NCBI GenBank assembly: GCA_913055845.1
Contig: CAJXKO010000009.1
Span: 1 to 56,329, forward strand
Length of the DNA: 56,329 nucleotides
Origin: an uncultured Bacteroidota bacterium
Lineage (GTDB): Bacteria; Bacteroidota; Rhodothermia; Rhodothermales; Salinibacteraceae
Reading direction: 5' to 3'
The position numbers and the translations under genes were made by a program. How positions within the stretch are numbered: the first letter of the stretch is position 1; every line of letters begins with the position of its first letter. Shown here in pieces: positions 36,423-43,952 of this stretch. The notes below the pieces were generated by a model, which was not told where the DNA came from, ran no database searches, and saw only the letters and a list, made by a program, of their open reading frames with translations.

Positions 36423-37022
36423 AGGTGTCGTCGATGTGGGAAGTACGAAGAATGTGGAGTTGGAATGGCCCCGGGGATAGCCCCCCCGAAAACAGGCGTT
36501 GCTTTGGCCTGCGTAACAATAATGAGAGCAGGGGGCGAATGCCAGCGCTCGGCGCTCGTTTCCGTCACCTATCCCTCCTTTCGGCGCAGAGTGTATCGAA
36601 TTTTGGACAACTCTGCGCACTACCGTCTACGAGCCACAGCCCCTCACGGACTGCCCGCTTCCGCTCACCGAATCTTTACAACACGCCAGTGTCGAGCGTA
36701 CTTTCCCGAAAGGACGATGCGTTCAACCTCTCTCCCAAAGGAGAAGCGGTGGATCGGCAGCTTTTTTGGCCCACGCGAAGGGCCCAGCATCAGACTCTTG
36801 TACCCGGAATCCAGAGGATGTCGTGGTCGGGCGGCACGGACGTTGTTCTTCTCACTGGTCGACTTCGCAACCGTAGGGAATCCCGCGCAAATGTCCGATT
36901 GCCGCGCGCCCCGAACGACCGTGCGGGCCGGGACTGCGGAAACAAAAGAACACAGCGCTCCTACGTACTGAGGATTTACAGCGGACAGTTTATCGTTTCT
37001 TCTTGCACTTACTCCACCCATT
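36423..37022. other. 600-base divergent intergenic region with a 9-bp hairpin
   Basis: No protein-like frame convinced me here. It must contain promoters for the nucleotidyltransferase (leftward) and the TPR gene (rightward). A perfect inverted repeat GCGCAGAGT/ACTCTGCGC (36584-36592 and 36610-36618, 17-base loop) is present without a T-run. The last 60 bases before the TPR gene are richer in AT, which would suit a promoter. An RNA gene cannot be excluded. Confidence 0.4.
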
Positions 37023-37934
37023 ATGAATACTCAATGGCCCCACCGTCTACTTGCGAACCGCTGGCTCTTCGTGGCGCTCATTAGCCTGGTCGGCCTCCAG
37101 TTCAGTGCGGCCCCTGCCGTTGCCCAGGACGGGACGAGCAGTGCCAATCAGGAGACGATCAAGAAGAAGAAGCAGGTGCAGAGCATGTTCAACGAGGGCA
37201 AGAAGGCAGCCCAGTCTGGCAACTACGAGCAGGCTGCGCAAACCTTCGAGGAGGCCCTGGCTCTAGCCAAGGAGGCGGAGTGGGACCAAGCGATCCAGAT
37301 GTCGCAGCAATTCCTCGTCAAGAGCCTAACCCAGGCCGGCACGACGGCCAACAAGCAGGAAAACTACGGACAGGCCGTCTCCTACTACGACAGGGTGCTC
37401 CAGTACACGGACAACAACCCCTCGGTGCACTATAATCGAGGCATTGCCCTTCTCGGAGCAGACAGCACAAATACGGGGCTCCAGTCTCTCCAGCGGGCGA
37501 TTGAGCTCGGAAACGAGACGGGCAACACTCGGGTATCGGGCCTGGCGACCGAGCGCATTCGTAGCGAGTTTCTGGCCCGGGCATCCGAGGCGCTACAGGG
37601 CGAAAATCCCTCCCAGGAGCAGATCAACACGGCCCTCGACGCCCTCGACCAGATGCGCGAGTATGTGGATCCGAGCGCAAAGTCCATGTTCTACCGCGCC
37701 CTGGCCCTCTTTCAGGGAAGCCAGCATGAGCAGGCCATCCAGACGGCACGCGAGGGGCTCGACATGCACCAGGGAAGCCGTAGCGACGCTGCGAAGTTCT
37801 ACTACGTGATTGGCGAGTCGCAATTCGAACTTGGCAGCAAGGCCGATGCCTGCCAGACTTTCGAGAACGCTGCCTACGGCGACTACGAGGCACGCGCGAA
37901 CCACTACCTCGAGAACGAGTGCGACGACCTGTAG
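37023..37934 (+). CDS. Exported TPR-repeat protein
   Basis: A 303-residue protein with a signal peptide (WLFVALISLVGLQFSAAPAVAQ, cleavage near residue 35). The mature part starts with a Lys-rich helix and then has tetratricopeptide-like helices: FNEGKKAAQSGNYEQAAQTF, KQENYGQAVSYYDRVLQYT, HYNRGIALL, and later FYRALALFQGSQHEQAIQTA and YYVIGESQFELGSKADACQT. TPR proteins are protein-interaction scaffolds; in Bacteroidota, exported ones often work in the periplasm or with outer-membrane assemblies. The partner is unknown. It is monocistronic, closed by a strong terminator at 38018. Confidence 0.88.
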   Translation: MNTQWPHRLLANRWLFVALISLVGLQFSAAPAVAQDGTSSANQETIKKKKQVQSMFNEGKKAAQSGNYEQAAQTFEEALALAKEAEWDQAIQMSQQFLVKSLTQAGTTANKQENYGQAVSYYDRVLQYTDNNPSVHYNRGIALLGADSTNTGLQSLQRAIELGNETGNTRVSGLATERIRSEFLARASEALQGENPSQEQINTALDALDQMREYVDPSAKSMFYRALALFQGSQHEQAIQTAREGLDMHQGSRSDAAKFYYVIGESQFELGSKADACQTFENAAYGDYEARANHYLENECDDL

Positions 37935-38017
37935 CGTACGTACCGTCGGGCCTCCCTTTCCGGATCCGCCGCGGAAAGGGCCCTTGGTCCCGACGTCCAC
38001 CGGGGTCTGCAATACAG

Positions 38018-38047
38018 AAAGCCCGTGCCGGTATCGGCACGGGCTTT
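38018..38047 (+). terminator. Rho-independent terminator after the TPR gene
   Basis: AAAGCCCGTGCCG and CGGCACGGGCTTT pair perfectly over 13 bp with a GTAT loop and run into TTTTT. It is about 85 bases past the TPR gene stop. The A-run on the other side means it could also serve leftward transcription. Confidence 0.93.
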
Positions 38048-38096
38048 TTCTGTTGGCTATACGTGCGCTCCACGACGGGACACGAGCCGCGGCCCG

Positions 38097-38252
38097 TTAC
38101 ACCGTCTGTTGCCCGCCCCAGTAGACGAGCGCAACGAGCAGAACAGCGGGCAGAATGATTGCGGCAAGGGTGAGCCACTCGAGCCCCGTGCCGGACGGGG
38201 CGTTGGCCTGGAAAGAGACTGCGTTCTGAAGCACCGTGGCAGCCAGCATCAT
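38097..38252 (-). CDS. Small single-helix membrane protein, function unknown
   Basis: A 51-residue frame beginning MMLAATVLQNAVSF. It has one clear membrane helix (LTLAAIILPAVLLVALVYW) near the C terminus, ending GGQQTV. The frame could extend to 38315 with a basic, less protein-like start. I recognise no family. The clean hydrophobic helix between the terminator and the epimerase gene argues for a real small gene. Confidence 0.45.
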   Translation of the reverse strand: MMLAATVLQNAVSFQANAPSGTGLEWLTLAAIILPAVLLVALVYWGGQQTV

Positions 38253-38349
38253 CTTGGGGGAAAGAGGGGTGCGGAGGAGAGCAGGAAGATTGTTCGAAAC
38301 AGAATACCGGACCATCTGCGTCGTGGTTTCCCGTCGCGACCTCGCAGGC

Positions 38350-39372
38350 TTACACGGTTCCGTTGACCTGCTCCTTCGGTACCGACTGGCCCGACCGGCG
38401 GGCTTTCACGTCGTCGACCACGTCCTCCAGGATCTCCTCCATCGAAAACTTTGGCTCATACCCGATTGCCTCCTCTAGCTTCGAGAGGTCCGGCACGCGC
38501 CGCTGCATGTCCTCGAACCCCTCCCCGTACACCTCCTCGTGGGGCACATGCGTGATCTCGAGGTCGGGGTCCACCCGAGCCCGGACCTGCTCCGCGAGTT
38601 CTCGAATCGAGAGTTCTTCCGGACGTCCGACGTTGAATACTTCTCCCTCGGCCTGCGGCGTCTCCATCAGCTTCGTGACCGCCCGAACCGCGTCGGCCAC
38701 GTGCACGAAACAACGCGTCTGCGTCCCGTCCCCGTGCACCTGCAAGGGCTTGCCGGCCAGGGCCCGCTCCACGAACGTGGGCACCACCATGCCGTAGTTG
38801 CCGGATTGGCGCGGCCCCACGGTGTTGAAGAAGCGGACGCATAGCACGGGCAGGCCATGCTCTTCGTGGTACGCCTGGGCCAAAAACTCGTCCATCGCCT
38901 TCGAGCACGCGTACGCCCACCGGCGCTTGGTCGTCGACCCAATCGTGAGGTCATCAGTTTCTCCAAGCGACGAGCCGCCGCCATTTTTGCTCATGGCCTT
39001 TCCGTAGACCTCGGAGGTGGAGGCCAGGAGTGTTTTCTTTCCGTGGTGACGGGCAAGCTGCAGTACATTTTCCGTGCCCCGCACATTCGTCAGGATCGTC
39101 TCGACGGGCCGGTCCATGATGCGCTCCACCCCAACCGCCGCCGCGAGGTGCACCACCCGATCGGCCTCCGCGATGCACTGTCCCAGAACATGCTCGTTGA
39201 GCACGCTGCTAATCGTAAGCGCAAAGCGATTGTGATCCTCCCAATGACGCACGTTGGCAAGCCCCCCAGTGGAGAGATTGTCCAGCACGTGTACGTGATG
39301 GCCCTGCTCGATGAGCCGATCGGTCAGGTGGCTCCCGATGAACCCGGCTCCGCCAGTAATCAAGTAGTGCAT
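38350..39372 (-). CDS. NAD-dependent sugar epimerase/dehydratase (extended SDR)
   Basis: A 340-residue extended short-chain dehydrogenase. It starts [20 protein letters not shown] (Rossmann GxxGxxG) and has VVHLAAAVGV, LLASTSEVYGKA with the catalytic Ser/Thr, WAYACSKAMDEFL with the YxxxK pair, RFFNTVGPRQSGNYGMVVP and the HGDGTQTRCFVHVAD sugar-binding block. These features fit the UDP-glucuronate decarboxylase/UDP-glucose 4-epimerase group, supplying nucleotide sugars for glycans. The exact reaction is not determined; similarity to UDP-glucuronate decarboxylases seems best by eye. ATG 39372 starts directly at the fold. Confidence 0.85.
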   Translation of the reverse strand: MHYLITGGAGFIGSHLTDRLIEQGHHVHVLDNLSTGGLANVRHWEDHNRFALTISSVLNEHVLGQCIAEADRVVHLAAAVGVERIMDRPVETILTNVRGTENVLQLARHHGKKTLLASTSEVYGKAMSKNGGGSSLGETDDLTIGSTTKRRWAYACSKAMDEFLAQAYHEEHGLPVLCVRFFNTVGPRQSGNYGMVVPTFVERALAGKPLQVHGDGTQTRCFVHVADAVRAVTKLMETPQAEGEVFNVGRPEELSIRELAEQVRARVDPDLEITHVPHEEVYGEGFEDMQRRVPDLSKLEEAIGYEPKFSMEEILEDVVDDVKARRSGQSVPKEQVNGTV

Positions 39373-39817
39373 GTTTGTACGTATCGGTAACGTGAAAAAT
39401 TGAGTCCCCTCGGGTGCGGCTGGGGGCAAGAGCCTACCCGGCACAGAACACTCTCACTTCTTATGTGCAACACGAACGGACCGGACGAATGACCAGGGGG
39501 CGTCTGTGCATTCAGGCAGTCCACCCGCTCCCAACCCGACGAATGGGACGCCTCATGGTCGTATCGCTTCTTCAGGAAGGGCCTCGCCTTCTCATCGGTT
39601 CCAAAGCGGGGCCCGCATCGGCGCACGGGGGCTACGCGCCCCTCCCTGATCGATGCCACATGCCCCGACTACACAGAGCAGGGTTCCACGCAAGCTGGGA
39701 TTAGGAGGTCCCGCCCAGAAAGTGGCCGCCCCCCTTTTTATGCAATACAAAAACAAGATGGTAAAGCAATGGCGCGACGGGGAGCAGCCCAGACGTGTCC
39801 TCCGAGGACGCCGCCGC
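39373..39817. other. Intergenic region without recognised gene
   Basis: About 445 bases between the epimerase gene and the hypothetical gene at 39818, both leftward. The stretch around 39733-39765 is AT-rich (TTTTTATGCAATACAAAAAC) and might hold the epimerase promoter on the minus strand. A short palindrome GTCCTC-C-GAGGAC is at 39797-39809. No protein-like frame was seen. Confidence 0.35.
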
Positions 39818-40249
39818 TCATTCCTTTGGCCACGCCGAGTCTTCCGGCAACTCCGCATCGGGGGGCTGTAGGACAAGCTCATCCGGCAGGTCGTTGATCT
39901 GGTCGTCCGGATTCACCACCGACACCAGCGGAAGGGCCAGCGCGGTGAAGAACTTCCCCATCGCGGCGATGAGAAACTCCTGTTGCAATTCGATCATGTC
40001 CTCTTCGAGACGCCCGTCGTCCCGCACGTGGCCCTCAATGTCGAGATAGAAGACCCGCGGCCAATCCGGAAACTCCGACTGCGCCTCTTGAAGGAGGGCG
40101 AAGATGTCCTGCGCGGCCGTCTCGAAGTCATCCTCCTTCCCCACGATGTGGTACAGGGAGACCGTGTTGTCGAACTGCATGTGGAGACCGGGCGCATCCG
40201 GCTTGTTGTATTCCGGCACAAAGTCCGGACGGTCTGGGGGAGAAGCCAT
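39818..40249 (-). CDS. Hypothetical acidic protein
   Basis: A 143-residue acidic protein starting MASPPDRPDFVPEYN. It has alternating strand and helix patterns (NTVSLYHIVGKEDDFETAAQ, VFYLDIEGHVRDDGRLEED, IELQQEFLIAAMGKFFTALA) that look like a folded domain, with a disordered Pro/Asp-rich C terminus. I do not recognise a family. It lies about 125 bases downstream of aroQ on the same strand, so it may be expressed from the attenuated aroQ promoter. No signal peptide or membrane helix is evident. Confidence 0.7.
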   Translation of the reverse strand: MASPPDRPDFVPEYNKPDAPGLHMQFDNTVSLYHIVGKEDDFETAAQDIFALLQEAQSEFPDWPRVFYLDIEGHVRDDGRLEEDMIELQQEFLIAAMGKFFTALALPLVSVVNPDDQINDLPDELVLQPPDAELPEDSAWPKE

Positions 40250-40373
40250 TCAGCACGCGGAAAGACCTGTTCGCAGAAGCACGATTTCGTTGAATGCCCG
40301 TTCGGCGTGAGGGATTCGCCCCGACAATAATGCTGGGCCGTGGCCCCACGCCTTGGCGAGGCGCCCGATGCCG

Positions 40374-40718
40374 CTACTGCGAGTGCGAGGCCGTGGGCAC
40401 ACCACACGGCTCCGCGTCAGGGGCTTCATCGTCGGTTCGCTGGCGGCGCTGGCGCTCAACGGAGTACGCCAGAATGGTTTCGAAGAGGGCCTCGGCGAGG
40501 TCCGGCGACAAGCCTTCGTCCCGCGCAACGGACCGGACGTGGGCCAGCAGTTCCGCCTCACGTTCCGGATCTCGGACCGTATGGTCCGTATCGGCCTTCA
40601 GGGCACAAAGCTCGTCGACGACGGCCGTTCGTTCGGCGAGCAGCTCGACGACCCGCTCGTTGATCTCGTCGATTCGGGCACGAGCCTCTTCCAGGGAAGC
40701 AGGCGTAGAGGAAGTCAT
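40374..40718 (-). CDS. aroQ: Chorismate mutase, AroQ type
   Basis: A 114-residue all-helical protein. Its helix 1, EEARARIDEINERVVELLAE, then VVDELCALKAD, VRDPEREAELLAHVRSVA and the last helix DLAEALFETILAYSVERQRR carry the Arg, Lys, Asp/Glu and terminal helix pattern of AroQ chorismate mutases. The enzyme rearranges chorismate to prephenate, the branch towards phenylalanine and tyrosine. It is a stand-alone domain, not fused to prephenate dehydratase or DAHP synthase. The C-terminal 20 residues are disordered. Upstream on the same strand are a promoter, a Tyr/Phe-rich leader peptide and a terminator, so transcription is probably attenuated according to charged tRNA(Tyr)/tRNA(Phe). Confidence 0.92.
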   Translation of the reverse strand: MTSSTPASLEEARARIDEINERVVELLAERTAVVDELCALKADTDHTVRDPEREAELLAHVRSVARDEGLSPDLAEALFETILAYSVERQRRQRTDDEAPDAEPCGVPTASHSQ

Positions 40719-40793
40719 GGGCAGGTCTCCAAATCAGGGAAAAGGGACAATCGGCGTCCCCACTCGCCGCGACGCCACCGGCCCATGAACGAC

Positions 40794-40831
40794 AAAACCC
40801 CGCCGGGGCCGAGGGCGATCGGCCGGCGGGG
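40794..40831 (-). terminator. Attenuator terminator upstream of aroQ
   Basis: Read on the minus strand, CCCCGCCGGCCGA and TCGGCCCCGGCGGGG form a long GC stem (two-base bulge, TCGCCC loop), followed directly by TTTT. It begins 26 bases after the leader-peptide stop and ends about 75 bases before aroQ, so it lies within the aroQ transcript and would stop it early. Confidence 0.9.
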
Positions 40832-40874
40832 AACAGGAGAGAACAAATGCGCTCGCGCTACACACCACCGGCCG
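40820..40874 (-). promoter_or_regulatory. Antiterminator pairing of the aroQ attenuator
   Basis: On the minus strand CGGCCGGTGG (40874-40865), which covers leader codons just before the stop, can pair over 10 bp (one G-U) with CCGCCGGCCG (40829-40820), the 5' arm of the terminator. The two structures exclude each other. A ribosome at the leader stop codon would cover the first arm and let the terminator form; one stalled on the earlier Tyr codons would leave it free. Confidence 0.8.
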
Positions 40875-41001
40875 CTAGGCGATAAAAATAGGCATACGCG
40901 TAGCCCGGATAGACGCAGGCGAACGCAGACTGCCCATCGGCCGTGCCGGCGTGAGGACGGCAGGCAGACCCAGCGGCGGATGTGAGAGCGCGTGTATTCA
41001 T
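40858..41001 (-). CDS. Tyr/Phe-rich leader peptide of the aroQ attenuator
   Basis: A 47-codon frame from ATG 41001 to TAG 40858, too short for routine gene calling. Its first half is unremarkable, but residues 27-40 (FACVYPGYAYAYFY) contain five Tyr (31, 34, 36, 38, 40) and two Phe (27, 39), against very few in the rest. The cluster ends seven codons before the stop. Position, regulatory-codon cluster, mutually exclusive RNA pairings and a downstream chorismate mutase gene match ribosome-mediated attenuation as known for pheA and trp leaders. No Shine-Dalgarno site is seen; the proposed start of transcription is only a few bases upstream, so translation may be leaderless. Tyr codons dominate, so Tyr limitation may be the main signal. 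Confidence 0.85.
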   Translation of the reverse strand: MNTRALTSAAGSACRPHAGTADGQSAFACVYPGYAYAYFYRLAAGGV

Positions 41002-41010
41002 AGCTGCTGT

Positions 41011-41039
41011 ACGGTAGGGGATGGGGGAAGCGATGTCAA
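41011..41039 (-). promoter_or_regulatory. Promoter of the aroQ leader
   Basis: On the minus strand a perfect -35 TTGACA (41039-41034) is followed after 17 bases by TACCGT (41016-41011), a weak -10. Transcription would start near 41004-41005, only about 3-4 bases before the leader-peptide ATG. Confidence 0.6.
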
Positions 41040-41079
41040 AAGATCCACGAGTCTACGCAGAAAGATCATACTTCTCCTC

Positions 41080-42063
41080 TCATACGTCGAGGACGGGCCG
41101 GTCGGCGTAGTACGCCGTCACCCAGTCGGCAAAGGACTGGAGGCCGTCTTGAATGGGGGTGTCCGGCTCATAGCCCAGAAGCGACCGGGCCTTCGAAATG
41201 TCGGCGTAGGTGCGCTCCACGTCGCCGGGCTGCTCCGGAAGCCGCTTGATCTCGGGGGAGATGTCCATCGCCTCAGCGATGCCGGTGATTAACTCCTTTA
41301 GTTTCGTTGTCTCCGAGCCCCCGAGGTTGATGATTTCGTACTCCGGCGCGTCGCGTGACGTGGCCCGGCGAAGGCTCCGGAGAATGCCGTCGACAATGTC
41401 GGTGACGTAGGTGTAGTCGCGGCTGGAGGTGCCGTCCCCGTACATCGTGATGGGCTGGTCCGTAAGCAGTTGCCGGGCAAACTTGTGGATGGCCAGGTCG
41501 GGCCGCTGCCGCGGGCCATAGACCGTAAAGAAGCGTAGGCAGTGCACCGTGAGGTCGTAGAGGTGGTGGAACGTGTGCGCGAGTAGCTCACCGGAGCGTT
41601 TCGTGGCGGCGTACGGCGAGATGGGATGCGGCACCGGGTCGTCCTCCGAGAACGGCACCGCGTCGTTGTTGCCGTAGACCGAGGAGGACGAGCCGTAGAT
41701 GAAGGTGTCGATGCCGAGTTCCTGGGCCACCTCGAGCATCGACTGCGTGCCGCCCACGTTGGTCCGCTCGTAGGCCATGGGGGCTTCGATGGAGGGCCGC
41801 ACCCCCGCTTTGGCCGCCAGGTGCACAATGGCGTCCACCCCGCGCCCGTGCAGGGCCTGCAGAAGCGTATCCGTGTGGCAGATGTCTGCCTCGATGAGCG
41901 TAAAGAGGTGCGCCGGAAAGTCTTCAATCCCTTCCTCTTTGATGGCACGGGGATAGAAGGGATCAAAGTTGTCGACGGCCGTGACGCGGTGGTCGTCGTT
42001 CAGGAGGCGGCGGCAGAGGTGACTCCCGATGAAGCCCGCGCCGCCGGTGACGAGGATGTGCAT
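41080..42063 (-). CDS. UDP-glucuronate 4-epimerase-like SDR protein
   Basis: A 327-residue extended SDR enzyme. It starts [20 protein letters not shown], has [13 protein letters not shown] after the second strand, [42 protein letters not shown] with the YxxxK pair, [19 protein letters not shown] and [20 protein letters not shown]. The KAGVRPSIE and [10 protein letters not shown] blocks are those of UDP-glucuronate 4-epimerases (CapI-like), which make UDP-galacturonate for acidic polysaccharides. It lies at the end of the polysaccharide locus on the same strand but is separated by about 245 bases. The aroQ promoter starts about 40 bases past its stop. Confidence 0.88.
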   Translation of the reverse strand: MHILVTGGAGFIGSHLCRRLLNDDHRVTAVDNFDPFYPRAIKEEGIEDFPAHLFTLIEADICHTDTLLQALHGRGVDAIVHLAAKAGVRPSIEAPMAYERTNVGGTQSMLEVAQELGIDTFIYGSSSSVYGNNDAVPFSEDDPVPHPISPYAATKRSGELLAHTFHHLYDLTVHCLRFFTVYGPRQRPDLAIHKFARQLLTDQPITMYGDGTSSRDYTYVTDIVDGILRSLRRATSRDAPEYEIINLGGSETTKLKELITGIAEAMDISPEIKRLPEQPGDVERTYADISKARSLLGYEPDTPIQDGLQSFADWVTAYYADRPVLDV

Positions 42064-42309
42064 GGGTCGTCAGACGTGAGTGAACGAATGAGAATATGAA
42101 AGGCCCAGACTTACCCCCTGAGCTACGGTACATAGTAGGCAACAATCATGACAATAGGATGCCGCCTAGTCGGTTGGAATTACATACCTAATGATAACAT
42201 CCCCAGGACAGGATATGTCCACTCGCGCAAGAAAAGAGCTTTGAACTACAGCCCTCCTCACAGATGAAACAGGACATCAAGACTTCTAATTCTGAGGGAG
42301 CACTTCTCC
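42064..42309. other. AT-richer spacer upstream of the epimerase gene
   Basis: About 245 bases, clearly lower in GC than the flanks. It separates the end of the polysaccharide operon from the epimerase gene and probably carries the epimerase promoter (leftward). I see no terminator hairpin with a T-run and no gene. Confidence 0.3.
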
Positions 42310-43089
42310 TTATCGTATCTTCCGCCCTCGTTTCCAGAATCGCCGAATGGCTTCCGCATCCGGAAACGAAAAGTACGTCGCCTCGTCCTCCGGATTATCC
42401 TTCGTCTCAAATGTCCCGGACTCAATCTTCTGGACAGTCTCCACCAGGGCAGAGGCTCCGTACTGCACCTTCGACCGAAGCACAAGCGAGTGAAGCGTAT
42501 CGTCGAGCCGAATAGGCACCTCCTTTTGCACGATAATCGGCCCGTCGTCCAGTTGCTCGTTCATGTAGTGGACTGTCACGCCTGTTTTCTCCTCTCCGTT
42601 TGCAAGTACCCAGAAGCTCGGGAGCTTTCCGCGATACTTGGGGAGCAATGCACCATGTATATTGATAACACCCTCGGGCGGACACTCCAGCAGATCCTCC
42701 CGCACGATCTGGGGACACGCGATAGAGACTACGAGATCGATGTTGTGCTCGCGTAGGAAGTCGAGAAAGGCTGGATCGTTCACATTCTCGGGGGTGTGCT
42801 CCGGAATGTCGTACGCACGGAGCGCGCCTCGCACGGAATGAATCTCGTCAAGTCCCATGGCTTGATCGAGCAGATCCAGGGCTTTGTGCCGCGCAAAGTC
42901 CAGTCCGTTTAGCACCGTTCCCCGTACGCCCATCAGGCGAAGGTAGTCGGGCACGTTGTCGACCGCAATTTCGCCCTTCAGTACTGCAGCCCCCACAACA
43001 TGGGCGGATGCGGGCTTTTCCACCATGAAGCGATCTAGCAGCTTCGGGATGTAAAACGCATCCGGCTGGGTGAGGAGAAAAAGATTCAT
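42310..43089 (-). CDS. Formyltransferase-family protein
   Basis: A 259-residue protein with the formyltransferase fold used by methionyl-tRNA and sugar N-formyltransferases. The catalytic block is present: INIHGALLPKYRG with Asn and His, then VTVHYMNEQLDDGPIIVQKE with Asp. The N-terminal part, MNLFLLTQPDAFYIPKLLDR, is the Rossmann strand binding formyl-tetrahydrofolate. It is too short for Met-tRNA formyltransferase and lacks its C-terminal domain. Its ATG overlaps the deacetylase stop (ATGA), so the two are coupled and it probably formylates an amino sugar made free by that neighbour, or acts on a nucleotide amino sugar. The substrate is inferred from context. Confidence 0.82.
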   Translation of the reverse strand: MNLFLLTQPDAFYIPKLLDRFMVEKPASAHVVGAAVLKGEIAVDNVPDYLRLMGVRGTVLNGLDFARHKALDLLDQAMGLDEIHSVRGALRAYDIPEHTPENVNDPAFLDFLREHNIDLVVSIACPQIVREDLLECPPEGVINIHGALLPKYRGKLPSFWVLANGEEKTGVTVHYMNEQLDDGPIIVQKEVPIRLDDTLHSLVLRSKVQYGASALVETVQKIESGTFETKDNPEDEATYFSFPDAEAIRRFWKRGRKIR

Positions 43090-43952
43090 AAGGACAGGGC
43101 CTCCAGTTCACTGGCAAACACGTCGCGGTACGGGCGAAAGGTAAAATCCCGAAACAGCCGCTCCAGTTTTGACAGCGTGGAATCCAAATTCCAGTAGTGC
43201 GTCGCGCTCACCCGAAACGGCAGATCAATCTTCGGATGCTCCGGGTCCACCTCCCAGGGATGCACGTAGACGCTGATGTGGTCGCCACACTCCTCAATTC
43301 TTTTGAGGAGCCACCGCTGGAGCCGATACGGATAGATCCGCAGGTAAGCCCCGCCGCCACAGGGCACGTTGGCGTCGGGGAGCGGAGCGGGGAGCGGATA
43401 CGTCGCGACCGGTACCTCCAGCATCTGTGCTCCGTCTTCGGACTCAATCACGGATGGCTGCCGATCCGCATTCGGAATGCCATACCGGTAGTTAAATACC
43501 GGGTGTATGCTGGAATCATAGAGAATGCCCTCCTCCCGCAGGATATCAAGGGCCCAAAGGGAGTCTTCTGTGATGGTGAAGTAGGGGGCACGATGACCGA
43601 GTACTCGCTCTCCTGTGAGATCCTGAATCAGTTCAATCGAATGCCGAAGTTCCCGACGAAAGCGTCCCGGCGACAGATTGTAGACTTTCTCGTGTGAGTA
43701 GCCGTGCGTGGCAATTTCGTGCCCTGCCTCGTGAATTCGTCGAACCAACTCGGGATGCTCTTCGGCGACCTTACCGAGCACAAAGCAGGTCGCCGTCACG
43801 TCGTAGCGGGCCATAAGATTGAGCAAGTCCTCCATGCTCACCTTGACCCGACGCTCAAAGCCCTCCCACTGGTCCATAGGAATCTCGATGCCCTGGTACC
43901 AGTCTTCGACATCAATTGAAAAGACGTGCCCTGTACGTCCCTGGTTTTCCAT
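43086..43952 (-). CDS. Polysaccharide deacetylase, DUF3473 (exosortase-locus) type
   Basis: A 288-residue NodB-fold deacetylase. It starts with FSIDVEDWYQGIEIP (catalytic and metal Asp), then ATCFVLGKVAEEHPELVRRI, HEIATHGYSHEKVYNLSP with metal-binding His residues, GHRAPYFTIT, GILYDSSIHPV and VYVHPWEVDPEHP with the catalytic His. The DVEDWY start and HPWEVDPEHP end define the DUF3473 group found in exopolysaccharide loci, often with exosortase/PEP-CTERM systems. It removes N-acetyl groups from the polymer or a precursor; no signal peptide is seen, which favours a cytoplasmic lipid-linked or nucleotide-sugar substrate. Its ATG overlaps the stop of the upstream glycosyltransferase (TAATG). Confidence 0.9.
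   Translation of the reverse strand: MENQGRTGHVFSIDVEDWYQGIEIPMDQWEGFERRVKVSMEDLLNLMARYDVTATCFVLGKVAEEHPELVRRIHEAGHEIATHGYSHEKVYNLSPGRFRRELRHSIELIQDLTGERVLGHRAPYFTITEDSLWALDILREEGILYDSSIHPVFNYRYGIPNADRQPSVIESEDGAQMLEVPVATYPLPAPLPDANVPCGGGAYLRIYPYRLQRWLLKRIEECGDHISVYVHPWEVDPEHPKIDLPFRVSATHYWNLDSTLSKLERLFRDFTFRPYRDVFASELEALSL

Noticed and set aside
36665..37021. 118-codon minus-strand frame in the long spacer
   Set aside because: No protein-like pattern, and the spacing fits a divergent promoter region better.
39797..39809. Palindrome GTCCTC-C-GAGGAC as a terminator for the hypothetical gene at 39818
   Set aside because: Loop of one base and no T-run; not a credible terminator.
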